Notes under the pieces: model-generated
What the model was told of the DNA's origin: nothing
Seen by the model: the letters and a program-made list of their open reading frames with translations, nothing else
Database searches by the model: none
In this document: in pieces, positions 7,139 to 14,455 of the stretch
How positions within the stretch are numbered: the stretch's first letter is position 1
Layout of the letters: each line of letters begins with the position of its first letter
NCBI GenBank assembly: GCA_020355945.1
Contig: CP070627.1
Coordinates: 8,919,019 to 8,938,744 of the forward strand
DNA length: 19,726 nt
Direction of reading: 5' to 3'
From: Candidatus Aminicenantota bacterium
GTDB lineage: Bacteria > Acidobacteriota > Aminicenantia > UBA2199
Translations under genes and position numbers: made by a program

Positions 7139-9181
7139 TTAACTGAAATTAATATCTCTTAACTTTATTCTAACTTCCTCTAAAAGATTGGTGATATAAC
7201 CATTTTGTAAAGATTCATCTTCTAAAATTAACGATGCATCTGCTTGAGCTTGTTTAAAAATTTCATGGTCATCCCGGATATTTCCGATTTTGAAATCCAG
7301 GTAACCCGACTGGTCCAAACCGGTAATAATACCCCCCCCCCGCATCTTCAAATCTGTTTCAGCAATTTTAAACCCATCAGTTGTACCGGCAATAGTTTTT
7401 AACCGCTTCTTTCCGCTTTCGGTTATATTAGGGGAAGGAAAGAGGTAACAATAAGATTGGTTGGGTCCTCTACCCACCCGCCCCCGCAGTTGATGCAACT
7501 GGGACAACCCATACCTGTCAGCATTCTCAATAACAATTATAGTGGCATCTTTGACATCAATACCAACTTCAATCACAGTGGTAGCCACCAATGCCCGAAT
7601 GTCCCCCCGGGCCAATGCATCCAATGTGGCATCCTTTTCCAGTGCCGGAGTTCTACCGGTAACAATCCCTATAGGAATATCTTTAAATACTTGTTTGAAA
7701 TACAAAGACTCAGTTTCAATGTCTTTAAGTTCAGAAAAGAAATCCGACTTTTCAATTAAAGGTAAAATGATATAAGCCTTTTCTCCTTTTTCAACTTTCT
7801 TTTTAAGCCAGGGATAAAACTCATCTCTTCTTTCCGCTGCAATGATTTTGGTAATAATGGGCAACCTGCCCTGCGGTTTGGTTTTGATGGTGGAAAGGGA
7901 AAGGTCATTGTAGAGAGAGAGGAGCATGGTGCGGGGGATAGGAGTGGCTGTGGTCACCAACAGGTCTACGGATTTTCCTTTGTAATAAAGCGCAGCCCGC
8001 TGGGAAACACCAAACCGATGCTGCTCATCAATGACAATCATAGAAAGATTGTGAAATCGAACCGCTTCGGTGAGTAAAGCATGAGTGCCAAATATGATAT
8101 CAATGATACCTTCCTTTAAGCCTTTTAGAATTTCTTTTCTTTTATTAACAGGGGTTGAACCGGTAAGGAGTTGGATTTTGGCGGATTTGAAAAACTTTTT
8201 CGCATTGGTAAAATGCTGACTGGCCAGGATTTCCGTAGGTGCCAGGAACGCGCCCTGGTACCCACTTTCTTTGGCTAATAACAAAGCAATAAACGCGACA
8301 ATGGTTTTCCCGCTGCCCACATCTCCTTGCAGCAGCCGCTGCATGGTATATTCACCCTGTAAATCATTAACCATCTCCGCACAGGCTGTTTTTTGATCCG
8401 GTGTCAATTCAAAGTCCAGGTTTTGTTTTACAACTGCCTTTACTCCGGGAGTAATGGTATAATGATGGATTCGCCGTACCCGCCGAAAAAAATTGCGAAT
8501 GTACTGGAGCTCCAATTGGAAAAAAAGAAATTCACTATAGATAAACCGCTTTTTTAAGCGATGGATTTCCCCCGGGATATATTTTAAAGGAATGTGGATG
8601 CTTTTCAGTGCCGCGGCAATGCTTGAAAAGGAATATTTTTCCAAACTCATAACCGGTAAGCATTCAAAATCATCTTCCAGGTCATCCAGGGCGGTTTTTA
8701 TTAATTTTTTTAATATCCCGGATTTAATAGTGGAAATTTTTTCGTACAACGGGACCACCTGCTGCGGGCTCACATCGGTGGAGTTAAACACCAGGGGTGT
8801 ATTGGCTTGCCAGGTATTGTTCCTGGTCTCAAATTGGCCGTAAATATAGGCATTTTTATTGGTTTTAAAGAAATCCGCCAGGTACGGTTTGTTAAAAAAC
8901 ACGATAAAAACCGGCTGCTGCCCTAGCCGTGCTTTGACCCGCAATATAGACAATCGTCGGCCATAAAGACGCGATAAATTCCAACCAATGATTTCGATAA
9001 AATAAAGACTCTTTTTTCCTATCTGGATTTGGGCGGCTGGTTTGGAAAAATCAATGTAATGGAGAGGAAAATGGACCAGTAAATCCAGGACAGTTGATAT
9101 CCCGTTCTTTTGAAATATCTGCAGATACTTAGCTCCCACCCCTTTGACATGATTGATGGGAGAGTGGAGCTTTAAATTCAA
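7139..9181 (-). CDS. recG: ATP-dependent DNA helicase RecG
   Basis: RecG is the branch-specific helicase that reverses stalled forks and processes Holliday and R-loop structures. Seen: an N-terminal helix-hairpin-helix-like start (INHVKGVGAKYLQIFQKNGI), the wedge/OB region, Walker A LLQGDVGSGKT (283-293), APTEILA, the DEQH box (385-388), TATPIPRT (411-418), GRTPALEKD, VIEVGIDVKDA and QLRGRVGRG, then the C-terminal DLKMRGGG..GLDQSGYLDF. The 680-aa length is normal. The start is a TTG at 9181, 6 bases after the upstream stop and in the same frame, with no clear ribosome site, so translation probably depends on coupling. Odd: the usual RGPGE motif is RGGGI and is encoded by ten consecutive G bases (7332-7341), a slippage-prone tract. 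Confidence 0.93.
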   Translation of the reverse strand: MNLKLHSPINHVKGVGAKYLQIFQKNGISTVLDLLVHFPLHYIDFSKPAAQIQIGKKSLYFIEIIGWNLSRLYGRRLSILRVKARLGQQPVFIVFFNKPYLADFFKTNKNAYIYGQFETRNNTWQANTPLVFNSTDVSPQQVVPLYEKISTIKSGILKKLIKTALDDLEDDFECLPVMSLEKYSFSSIAAALKSIHIPLKYIPGEIHRLKKRFIYSEFLFFQLELQYIRNFFRRVRRIHHYTITPGVKAVVKQNLDFELTPDQKTACAEMVNDLQGEYTMQRLLQGDVGSGKTIVAFIALLLAKESGYQGAFLAPTEILASQHFTNAKKFFKSAKIQLLTGSTPVNKRKEILKGLKEGIIDIIFGTHALLTEAVRFHNLSMIVIDEQHRFGVSQRAALYYKGKSVDLLVTTATPIPRTMLLSLYNDLSLSTIKTKPQGRLPIITKIIAAERRDEFYPWLKKKVEKGEKAYIILPLIEKSDFFSELKDIETESLYFKQVFKDIPIGIVTGRTPALEKDATLDALARGDIRALVATTVIEVGIDVKDATIIVIENADRYGLSQLHQLRGRVGRGPNQSYCYLFPSPNITESGKKRLKTIAGTTDGFKIAETDLKMRGGGIITGLDQSGYLDFKIGNIRDDHEIFKQAQADASLILEDESLQNGYITNLLEEVRIKLRDINFS

Positions 9182-9187
9182 GTGCGA

Positions 9188-9754
9188 TTAATAAAAAATA
9201 GTAATTTTTTTATCATCGATAACGATGTTTTTAATACCGGGCATGAGATCAAACCAGTCATACATGGATTTTCTTACTTTGTAATTTACCTGGGCTGCGC
9301 TAAACGCTTCATCCAGTACTTCCGGTGAAAAACTGGTACCGTTGACTTTTAATTTTTCAAAATCGAACCGCATCCGATAGTTTTTGCACTGCACTTTACC
9401 GGAGGCTTCCACTTCGATGTCTCTTAAGAATTTAGGGACAGGCTCGTACTTTTTCCCTTCCAGTTTCACTTTCATGGTGGCGTCAACAACGTTGTCTTTT
9501 TTCAGGGTTAATTTGATATATTTTACTTCCGGGGTGTATTTTTTCAGGTAAATCAGGTTCAAATAGGAATTCAGTTCGCCCTGGGTAAAGGTTATTTTTC
9601 GTAAGAAAATCCGGGGTTTCTTGTACTTGGCGACGCGTTTTAAGACCATATCGATGCGTTTTGCCTTTTCCATTGAAAACTCAGTAGAAGAAAAGACAAA
9701 GGAGCCGCACAATATAGCAATGATTGATATGAATGTTATTTTTCTTTTCATCAT
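9188..9754 (-). CDS. Small exported protein of unknown function, between purN and recG
   Basis: Not recognised as a named family. The 188-aa product starts with a lysine-rich n-region and hydrophobic core (KRKITFISIIAILCGSFVFSS), a signal peptide likely cleaved near residues 22-24, so it acts outside the cytoplasm. The mature part is charged and predicted beta-rich. The stretch ITFTQGELNSYLN (about 53-65) followed by alternating LKKDNVVDATMKVKLEG strands recalls proteins of the DUF2993/YpmS lipid-binding type, which carry 'itE.eLNayl' helices; this is only a resemblance. The start ATG overlaps the purN stop (ATGA), and the gene ends 6 bases before recG, so it is the middle gene of a coupled operon. 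Confidence 0.75.
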   Translation of the reverse strand: MMKRKITFISIIAILCGSFVFSSTEFSMEKAKRIDMVLKRVAKYKKPRIFLRKITFTQGELNSYLNLIYLKKYTPEVKYIKLTLKKDNVVDATMKVKLEGKKYEPVPKFLRDIEVEASGKVQCKNYRMRFDFEKLKVNGTSFSPEVLDEAFSAAQVNYKVRKSMYDWFDLMPGIKNIVIDDKKITIFY

Positions 9755-10365
9755 ATAGAAATTATAACCTTTCTTCCCTGGATTTTCAACCGATTTTCAA
9801 AAAATAAGGTGATGGCTTTGGAGAATAGTTTATGTTCTTCTGTTAATATTCGTTGGCTTAATGATGCTTCGGTATCGTCTTCTTTGACTTCAACGGGTTT
9901 TTGCAGGATAATCGGGCCTGTATCCACGCCGGCATCCACGAAGTGAACCGTGCAGCCGCTGACTTTTACGCCGTGGTCAAGGGCCTGTTTTTGGCCGTCA
10001 AGGCCAGGGAAAGAGGGCAGCAAAGCAGGGTGGATATTCATTATCCGCCCCTCATACGCAGACAATAAAGTTTCTCCCACGATTCGCATATAACCGGCCA
10101 GGCAAATCAATTCCACATGGTGAGCCTTCAATATCTCCAGGATTTTTCCCTCGTATACCTCTTTAGGCTTGAGTTTTTTTGGGGAAACATGGAAGGCATT
10201 TAAGCCGAAATCTCGAGCCCGCTGCAGGCCCCTGGCATCTTTTTTGTCACTGATGACAGCCTTCACTTCAAAATTAGCGTCCGGTTTCAAGGAGTTCCGG
10301 TAAATGGCCTCGAAGTTGGACCCTCTCCCGGATAATAAAACAGCAACTCGTCCTTTTTTTTTCAT
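9751..10365 (-). CDS. purN: Phosphoribosylglycinamide formyltransferase
   Basis: PurN transfers a formyl group from 10-formyl-tetrahydrofolate to GAR, the third step of purine synthesis, in the cytoplasm. Seen: VAVLLSGRGSNFEAI (7-21, phosphate-binding loop), AVISD, LAGYMRI (89-95), MNIHPALLPSFPG with catalytic Asn110 and His112, and VHFVDAGVDTGPII with catalytic Asp148. The 204-aa length is typical. The frame is open 27 codons upstream, but that part is antisense-free tRNA-Leu sequence and micro-repeat; ATG 10365 gives the standard MKKKGRVAVLLSG start. No ribosome site is visible; the leader is a GCCACGGACAAACATAGAC repeat copy. It follows tRNA-Leu by 40 bases on the same strand, so the two probably share the promoter at 10521-10550. 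Confidence 0.93.
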   Translation of the reverse strand: MKKKGRVAVLLSGRGSNFEAIYRNSLKPDANFEVKAVISDKKDARGLQRARDFGLNAFHVSPKKLKPKEVYEGKILEILKAHHVELICLAGYMRIVGETLLSAYEGRIMNIHPALLPSFPGLDGQKQALDHGVKVSGCTVHFVDAGVDTGPIILQKPVEVKEDDTEASLSQRILTEEHKLFSKAITLFFENRLKIQGRKVIISI

Positions 10366-10405
10366 TTGTCTATGTTTGTCCGTGGCAATTTTTTTATCTG
10401 GAAAA

Positions 10406-10489
10406 TGCCGAAGGGGGGACTCGAACCCCCACAGGATTGCTCCCACAAGTACCTGAAACTTGCGTGTCTACCAATTCCACCACTTCGGC
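10406..10489 (-). tRNA. tRNA-Leu, anticodon CAG
   Basis: Acceptor arms GCCGAAG and CTTCGGC pair perfectly with discriminator A. There is a TGG-AATTGGTAGACAC D-arm, anticodon stem CAAGT/ACTTG around loop TTCAGGT (CAG, decodes CUG), a long class II variable arm (TGGGAGCAATCCTGTG) and the T-arm GGGGGTTCGAGTCCCCC. CCA is not encoded, so it must be added. The gene covers 84 nt. Confidence 0.96.
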
Positions 10490-10520
10490 ATATCAACCTT
10501 GTGGGTTACATCACAAAGGT

Positions 10521-10550
10521 ATTATAATTTTATCACCCTGGTTTTGTCAA
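10521..10550 (-). promoter_or_regulatory. Consensus sigma70-type promoter for tRNA-Leu and purN operon
   Basis: On the minus strand TTGACA (10550-10545), an 18-bp spacer and TATAAT (10526-10521). Both hexamers are perfect. Transcription would start near 10514, about 25 bases before the mature tRNA 5' end. Confidence 0.8.
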
Positions 10551-10573
10551 GAGCTAAAAGAAAAAAATCAGAA

Positions 10574-10606
10574 CCTCTGTGTTCTCTGTGTCCTCTGTGG
10601 CTAATT
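10574..10606. repeat. Micro-repeat CCTCTGTG-type at the 3' end of the phosphatase gene
   Basis: CCTCTGTGTTCTCTGTG then TCCTCTGTGGCTAA. It is the same pattern as 2106-2138 with GTG for GCG. It covers the last codons of the phosphatase gene and follows its stop in the reading direction, mirroring the position of the other copy. Confidence 0.6.
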
Positions 10607-11788
10607 ATTAGAAGGTATATACCGGGAGCCATTTAGTGCAGCTTTCATGATATAAAAAACATCCGTATTATCAAGCGCTCGGCCCAGGTATTGGGAATAA
10701 GGTCCCTGGCTCCAGGTCATGGTGTCTACAGCCGTATGACCTCCTGTTGCCCAGCCATCTTTTACCAATTGACCCGGTTCCGTTATAGTGGAACCGTAAG
10801 GGCCAGTAATGGCAAATCCACCGGTATCGTGGTCAGGAACGATAATAATCAGGGTTTCGGCTTTGCGTACGGGGTTCACATTGACCCAATCCAATACAAC
10901 ACGTATCGCCTTATCGAATTCAATCACTTCCTTGATTAGATACTCCAGGTTGTGGCTGTGATTTGCCCAATCTACCTGGGAGCCTTCCACTAACAAGAAA
11001 AATCCTTTTTTATTTTTTTCCAAAATTTTCAAAGCGGTTTTTGTCATTTCAGCCAGGCTAGGTTCATTGGTTTTGAGAGTATCGTCATTTTCTCTTTTGG
11101 GTGTTGGGGCTAATGGCCCTTCACTGAAAAGCCCCAGGAGTTTTTTTGCATTTTGTACTTTTAACATATCATCTCTTGTATACACCACGGTATATTTTTT
11201 ATCCCGGGCTGCTGCGATCAAGTCGCCACCAGCCCCGCATTTATCTTTTTTTTCGGATTTAAATCGAGCTTTCCCACCCCCCAACAGAACATCTACCTGG
11301 GTTTCCAGTATATATTGTCGGGCAACTTCATTTTCGCAGGCCCGATTTTTTACATGAGCTGCAAACGCAGCCGGTGTAGCGTGGGTAATCGTCGCAGTAG
11401 CCACCAAACCGGTGTTTTTTCCTTTTGCTTTTGCCAATTCCAGGATAGTTTGAGGAGATTCGCCTGTTTCACCATGTTGAGAAATTTCTCCATTGTTGAA
11501 TTTTTGGCCGCATGCCCAGGCAGAGGCTGCCGCTGCCGAATCTGTCACTAAACTGTTTCGGGAGTGGGTGCTTTGATAGCCAATTTCTTTTAACGTTTCC
11601 AGGGCCAGACGCTCTTTACCAATACCGTATTTAAAGATACGAGCCGCTGTTACATTGGCTAATCCCATCCCATCCGGCACCATTAAGATAATGTTTTTAG
11701 CTTTTTGGCCGGCAGACAATTGGGGAACGAAAAAGCAAAAAATAAATACTAACCTGATGATTTGATTAACAACTCTTTTTAAACTCAT
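10601..11788 (-). CDS. Secreted alkaline phosphatase (PhoA superfamily)
   Basis: A metal-dependent phosphomonoesterase that frees phosphate from organic esters outside the cytoplasm. Seen: an N-terminal signal peptide (hydrophobic IRLVFIFCFFVPQLSAG, cleavage near Ala26), VPDGMG (zinc/magnesium ligand Asp39), VTDSAAAASAWACG with nucleophile Ser84, THATPAAFAAH (136-145, magnesium site), NRACENEVA with the likely phosphate-binding Arg149, VEGSQVDWANHSHN (Glu268, Asp273, His277), VPDHDTGG (Asp319, His320) and TGGHTA (His351). All ligand positions of the E. coli enzyme have a counterpart. The 395-aa length is within the family range. AAGGAG precedes ATG 11788, with a TTGAAA/TATAAT promoter upstream. 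I see no Pho box. Monocistronic, upstream of tRNA-Leu on the same strand. Confidence 0.92.
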   Translation of the reverse strand: MSLKRVVNQIIRLVFIFCFFVPQLSAGQKAKNIILMVPDGMGLANVTAARIFKYGIGKERLALETLKEIGYQSTHSRNSLVTDSAAAASAWACGQKFNNGEISQHGETGESPQTILELAKAKGKNTGLVATATITHATPAAFAAHVKNRACENEVARQYILETQVDVLLGGGKARFKSEKKDKCGAGGDLIAAARDKKYTVVYTRDDMLKVQNAKKLLGLFSEGPLAPTPKRENDDTLKTNEPSLAEMTKTALKILEKNKKGFFLLVEGSQVDWANHSHNLEYLIKEVIEFDKAIRVVLDWVNVNPVRKAETLIIIVPDHDTGGFAITGPYGSTITEPGQLVKDGWATGGHTAVDTMTWSQGPYSQYLGRALDNTDVFYIMKAALNGSRYIPSNN

Positions 11789-11835
11789 TTATTTCTCCTT
11801 ATTCAATTTAAACTTCTCTTATCTCCCCGGCAGTG

Positions 11836-11864
11836 ATTATATACAAAAAAGATCGAAATTTCAA
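11836..11864 (-). promoter_or_regulatory. Promoter of the alkaline phosphatase gene
   Basis: Minus strand TTGAAA (11864-11859), a 17-bp spacer and TATAAT (11841-11836), 48 bases before the start codon. Confidence 0.65.
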
Positions 11865-11891
11865 TATTATAAGTAAAATTGCAATAATTTA

Positions 11892-11949
11892 GACACACCC
11901 CGCCCTTCGGGCGCCCCTCTCAAGAGGGGAACCCGGATTTTTCCGGGGC
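11892..11949. repeat. Cluster of three short hairpins in the phosphatase/Uma2 gap
   Basis: CGCCC-TTC-GGGCG, CCCCTCTCAAGAGGGG and CCCGG-ATTTTT-CCGGG occur one after another. There is no gene and no strong U-tract, so this is more likely a mobile-repeat remnant than a terminator. Confidence 0.5.
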
Positions 11950-11958
11950 ATAAAAGGG

Positions 11959-12086
11959 TTGACTTTGTGACAAGATGAGGTGAATCTATTGGTGAAAAGA
12001 CCTGGTAAACCTTGTTTTTGGGTAAGAGAACAAAGGCAATCCAATGCCGAGGTAGATTTTGTTATTCCTTGAGGAAGCCGCTTAAT
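11959..12086 (+). pseudogene. Decayed relic of an AAA_14/DUF4143 ATPase gene
   Basis: Three pieces of the intact gene at 12955-14313 are joined here in the right order with everything between them lost. First is the upstream iteron TTGACTTTGTGACAAG with its following GTGAAT (compare 12903-12928). Second is a coding piece reading GKPCFWVREQRQSNAEVDFVIP (compare the intact KPRFWVREQKQSNAEVDFVIP, about residues 354-374), stopped at once by TGA. Third is TGAGGAAGCC-TTAAT matching the extreme 3' end (14298-14313). No Walker motifs or start codon remain, so it cannot encode the ATPase. It runs straight into dispersed repeat copy F. Sequence identity is high, so the loss looks recent or the copy came from a close relative. 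Confidence 0.8.
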
Positions 12087-12155
12087 CAAAAGTTTTTGCG
12101 GGGGGGTTCAGATGCGTCACGGGGGCAGTTTTTTCAAAAAGCGTCCCCCCTGGCA
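12083..12155 (+). repeat. Dispersed palindromic repeat, copy F
   Basis: TAATCAAAAGTTTTTGCGG, then GGGGGTTCAG, a GGGGGC / TCCCCCC hairpin around a T-run and A-run, and CCCCCCTGGC. The right GGAGG end is absent here. Confidence 0.65.
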
Positions 12156-12157
12156 AT

Positions 12158-12187
12158 TTGGATTATTTTTAATTCCTGTGATATAAT
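12158..12187 (+). promoter_or_regulatory. Probable promoter of the Uma2-family gene
   Basis: TTGGAT (12158-12163), an 18-bp spacer and TATAAT (12182-12187), 32 bases before ATG 12220. Confidence 0.55.
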
Positions 12188-12219
12188 AATAATGTAAAAT
12201 AAATAAAGGAGCATCGACG

Positions 12220-12798
12220 ATGGGTCTTGCTGCAAAGTCAGAAATCGAAAGATACACTTATGGTGATTATCTTAAATGGCCGGACAGCGAAAGATGGGAA
12301 ATCATTGATGGGGTTGCCTATGATATGAGTCCTGCTCCTTCGCCGAAGCACCAGGAAATCCTTGGTGAATTGCATCGACAGTTGTCAAACTACCTTTTAG
12401 ATAAAACCTGCAGTGTTTATATGGCGCCGTTTGATGTCCGGTTTCGTGAAGCCGATGAAAAAGAAGAAGAGATTGAGACGGTGGTTCAACCTGATATTTC
12501 TGTAATTTGTGACCCGGCTAAAATAGATAAGAAAGGGTGTTTAGGCAGTCCTGATTTAATCATTGAGATTGTTTCTCCTGCTACGGCTCAAAGAGACATG
12601 CGGGAAAAATTTTATACTTATGAAAAATTTGGTGTAAAGGAGTACTGGATTCTTCATCCTGATGAGCAGATTCTAATGGTGTTCAAGCTGCTTTCGAATA
12701 AGATGTATGGGAGGCCGGATATTTACTCGCCCAAAGATGGAGTTAAAGTTGGCATTTTGCCTGATTTGACGATTGAGTTAGCATTGGTATTCAAATAA
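12220..12798 (+). CDS. Uma2-family (DUF820) putative PD-(D/E)XK endonuclease
   Basis: Uma2 proteins have a restriction-endonuclease-like fold and an unsettled cellular role; many genomes carry multiple copies. Seen over 192 aa: the N-terminal YTYGDYLKWPDSERWEIIDG, the middle APFDVRF (69-75) and VQPDISVIC (89-97, core Asp92), then GSPDLIIEIVSPAT (109-122, core Asp112 and Glu116), RDMREKFYTYEKFGVKEYWIL (125-145) with the conserved lysines, and a C-terminal beta region ending DLTIELALVF. All the recognised family blocks are intact. AAAGGAG precedes ATG 12220. It sits between the ATPase relic and the intact ATPase and seems to have its own promoter; the ATPase iterons follow its stop within 7 bases. 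Catalysis is inferred from fold only. Confidence 0.85.
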   Translation: MGLAAKSEIERYTYGDYLKWPDSERWEIIDGVAYDMSPAPSPKHQEILGELHRQLSNYLLDKTCSVYMAPFDVRFREADEKEEEIETVVQPDISVICDPAKIDKKGCLGSPDLIIEIVSPATAQRDMREKFYTYEKFGVKEYWILHPDEQILMVFKLLSNKMYGRPDIYSPKDGVKVGILPDLTIELALVFK

Positions 12799-12804
12799 AT
12801 TGCC

Positions 12805-12917
12805 CTGACTTTGTGACAGAAATTTTCTAATTTGGGTTGACTTTGTTACAAAATTTAAGTAAAATTGCATTGACTTTGTTACAAGATTTTGAAGAAATTG
12901 GATTGACTTTGTGACAA
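12805..12917 (+). repeat. Four iterons TTGACTTTGTKACAA, spaced 32-33 bp, upstream of the ATPase gene
   Basis: TGACTTTG begins at 12806, 12838, 12871 and 12904 (intervals 32, 33, 33), close to three helical turns. Each box continues as TGACA or TTACA. Copies 2-4 begin TTGACT; copy 1 begins CTGACT. A fifth copy is in the relic at 11959. The spacers share only AT-richness. Helical phasing and position between stop and start suggest operator sites bound on one DNA face, perhaps by the ATPase itself; the TTGACT starts also look like -35 boxes. Confidence 0.85.
12837..12865 (+). promoter_or_regulatory. Probable promoter of the DUF4143 ATPase gene, built on iteron 2
   Basis: TTGACT (12837-12842), a 17-bp spacer and TAAAAT (12860-12865). 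The -35 is part of iteron 2, so binding of a protein to the iterons would compete with RNA polymerase. Confidence 0.5.
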
Positions 12918-12954
12918 GGTTGGGTGAATTTATTATTGTAAAGAGGAAACAATC

Positions 12955-14313
12955 ATGTTTTACAGGAAGGTCGTTACGGCAATAAGAGAGTGGGCGGTTG
13001 AGGAAGAGAGAAAACCCCTCATTCTCAAGGGCGCAAGGCAAGTGGGTAAAACCACTGCGGTGGATATTTTTTCAAAGGATTTTGACCATTATATTTCTCT
13101 TAACCTGGAGAAAGAAGAGGATGCAGAGATTTTTGAGAGGAATTTACCTTTAGATGAACTGATCCGGGCGATTTTTTTTACCAGGAACCTTTCTTTCTCA
13201 AAAAATAAAGGAATACTACTTTTTATTGATGAAATTCAAAATTCTCCGCGGGCGTTAAAAATGATGAGATATTTTTATGAATCGTCGCCGAAGAACCTTT
13301 ACATTATTGCAGCCGGTTCTCTTTTGGAAGCGGTGATCGGTAAACTGCAAATTAGTTTTCCCGTGGGCCGGGTCAGGTATCTTTTTATGTATCCGTTAAC
13401 TTTCGAGGAGTTTCTTACGGCCAATGGAGAAGAAGAAGCGGTTAAGCTTTACCATCAGGTTCCCATACCGGGTTATGCTTTTTCAAAGCTTTTGAAATTA
13501 TTTCATCAGTATACCCTTATCGGGGGGATGCCGGAAGTGGTGAAAAAATTTATTAAAAAGGGAGACATTGTATCGCTTACCACCATATACCAGGGTTTGA
13601 TGACCGGTTACCTGGATGATGTCAGCAAATATGCACGTAACCCGGCAATGGTGGAGGTAATCCGCCATGCGATTGAAGCGGCGTCTTTTGAGGCAGGCAA
13701 ACGGATAAAGTTCCAGGGATTTGGTCAATCCAACTACAAATCCAGGGAAATGGGAGAGGCATTAAGAACATTGCAGCGGGCCATGCTCCTTTATCTTCTT
13801 TATCCATGTACTGTAACGGAACCACCGGTCACTGTGGATCAAAAAAAATCTCCAAGGCTTCAATTTTTGGATACTGGTTTACTTAATTATTTTGTTGGGC
13901 TTCAAGGTCATTTTTTTAAATTTGAAGACCTTCATTCGTTTTACCAGGGTACGATTGCGGAGCATATCGTGGGACAGGAGTTGTTGACATTAGATATGAA
14001 CAGGTTAAATAAGCCTCGTTTTTGGGTAAGGGAGCAAAAGCAATCCAATGCCGAGGTGGATTTTGTTATTCCTTATCAGCAGTATGTGGTTCCTTTGGAA
14101 GTGAAAGCCGGTAAGGCCGGGAGTCTTCGTTCGCTTCATCAGTACATGGACAGGGTGCCGCATTCTTATGCGGTTCGGCTATATGCAGGACCTCTCCGGG
14201 AAACAGAGGCAGTTACTTCATCGGGAAAGACTTACAAATTATTGAATCTGCCTTATTTTTTAGCGGGGAAGATATATGATTACCTTCAATGGTTCATTGA
14301 GGAAGCCAATTAA
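12955..14313 (+). CDS. AAA_14/DUF4143 ATPase with C-terminal PD-(D/E)XK-like domain
   Basis: Family of ATP-binding proteins of unknown biological role, often present in many copies per genome. Seen over 452 aa: Walker A LKGARQVGKTT (24-34), Walker B GILLFIDEIQ (86-95), sensor-like LYIIAAGSLLE (115-125), RVRYLFMYPLTFEEFL (139-154), a middle helical winged region, then the DUF4143 nuclease-like block FWVREQKQSNAEVDFVI with Glu367 and Asp369 and VPLEVKAG with Glu382 and Lys384, which is the E...D...ExK pattern of PD-(D/E)XK enzymes. The ribosome site is AAGAGG before ATG 12955. All motifs are intact. Its promoter region carries four iterons, and a relic of a second copy lies 1 kb upstream. Whether it regulates itself, acts as a nuclease, or serves in defence is not shown by the sequence. 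Confidence 0.88.
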   Translation: MFYRKVVTAIREWAVEEERKPLILKGARQVGKTTAVDIFSKDFDHYISLNLEKEEDAEIFERNLPLDELIRAIFFTRNLSFSKNKGILLFIDEIQNSPRALKMMRYFYESSPKNLYIIAAGSLLEAVIGKLQISFPVGRVRYLFMYPLTFEEFLTANGEEEAVKLYHQVPIPGYAFSKLLKLFHQYTLIGGMPEVVKKFIKKGDIVSLTTIYQGLMTGYLDDVSKYARNPAMVEVIRHAIEAASFEAGKRIKFQGFGQSNYKSREMGEALRTLQRAMLLYLLYPCTVTEPPVTVDQKKSPRLQFLDTGLLNYFVGLQGHFFKFEDLHSFYQGTIAEHIVGQELLTLDMNRLNKPRFWVREQKQSNAEVDFVIPYQQYVVPLEVKAGKAGSLRSLHQYMDRVPHSYAVRLYAGPLRETEAVTSSGKTYKLLNLPYFLAGKIYDYLQWFIEEAN

Positions 14314-14330
14314 TAACAAAAAAAGGAAAA

Positions 14331-14380
14331 AGGTGCCAGGGAAGAATGTCTTAACTCCTGCACCTGGTTCCACGTTTTTT
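14331..14380 (+). terminator. Palindrome plus T-run after the ATPase gene, possible terminator
   Basis: AGGTGCCAGGGA at 14331-14342 pairs imperfectly with TCCTGCACCT at 14356-14365; a run of six T follows at 14375-14380. The stem to T-run distance is long for a rho-independent terminator, and the palindrome looks like a dispersed repeat, so function is uncertain. Confidence 0.4.
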
Positions 14381-14455
14381 GCTGTTGTTGAGAAGCGTAA
14401 GCTGAAATGTTGACGCTTAAGCGTTTCAGTCGCAGTAATTACAGCTTGCAAGACG

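Noticed and set aside
10366..10446. 27-codon N-terminal extension of purN
   Set aside because: It lies partly inside tRNA-Leu and a micro-repeat, and the standard PurN start is the ATG at 10365.
12805..12917. CRISPR array or plasmid-type replication origin
   Set aside because: Only four short boxes with AT-rich spacers, no cas genes, and no replication protein beside it; the position fits gene control better.
12778..13041. 87-aa minus-strand frame over the iterons
   Set aside because: It only reads through the repeated TTGACTTTGTGACAA boxes (giving repeated NLVTKS) and overlaps two real genes.
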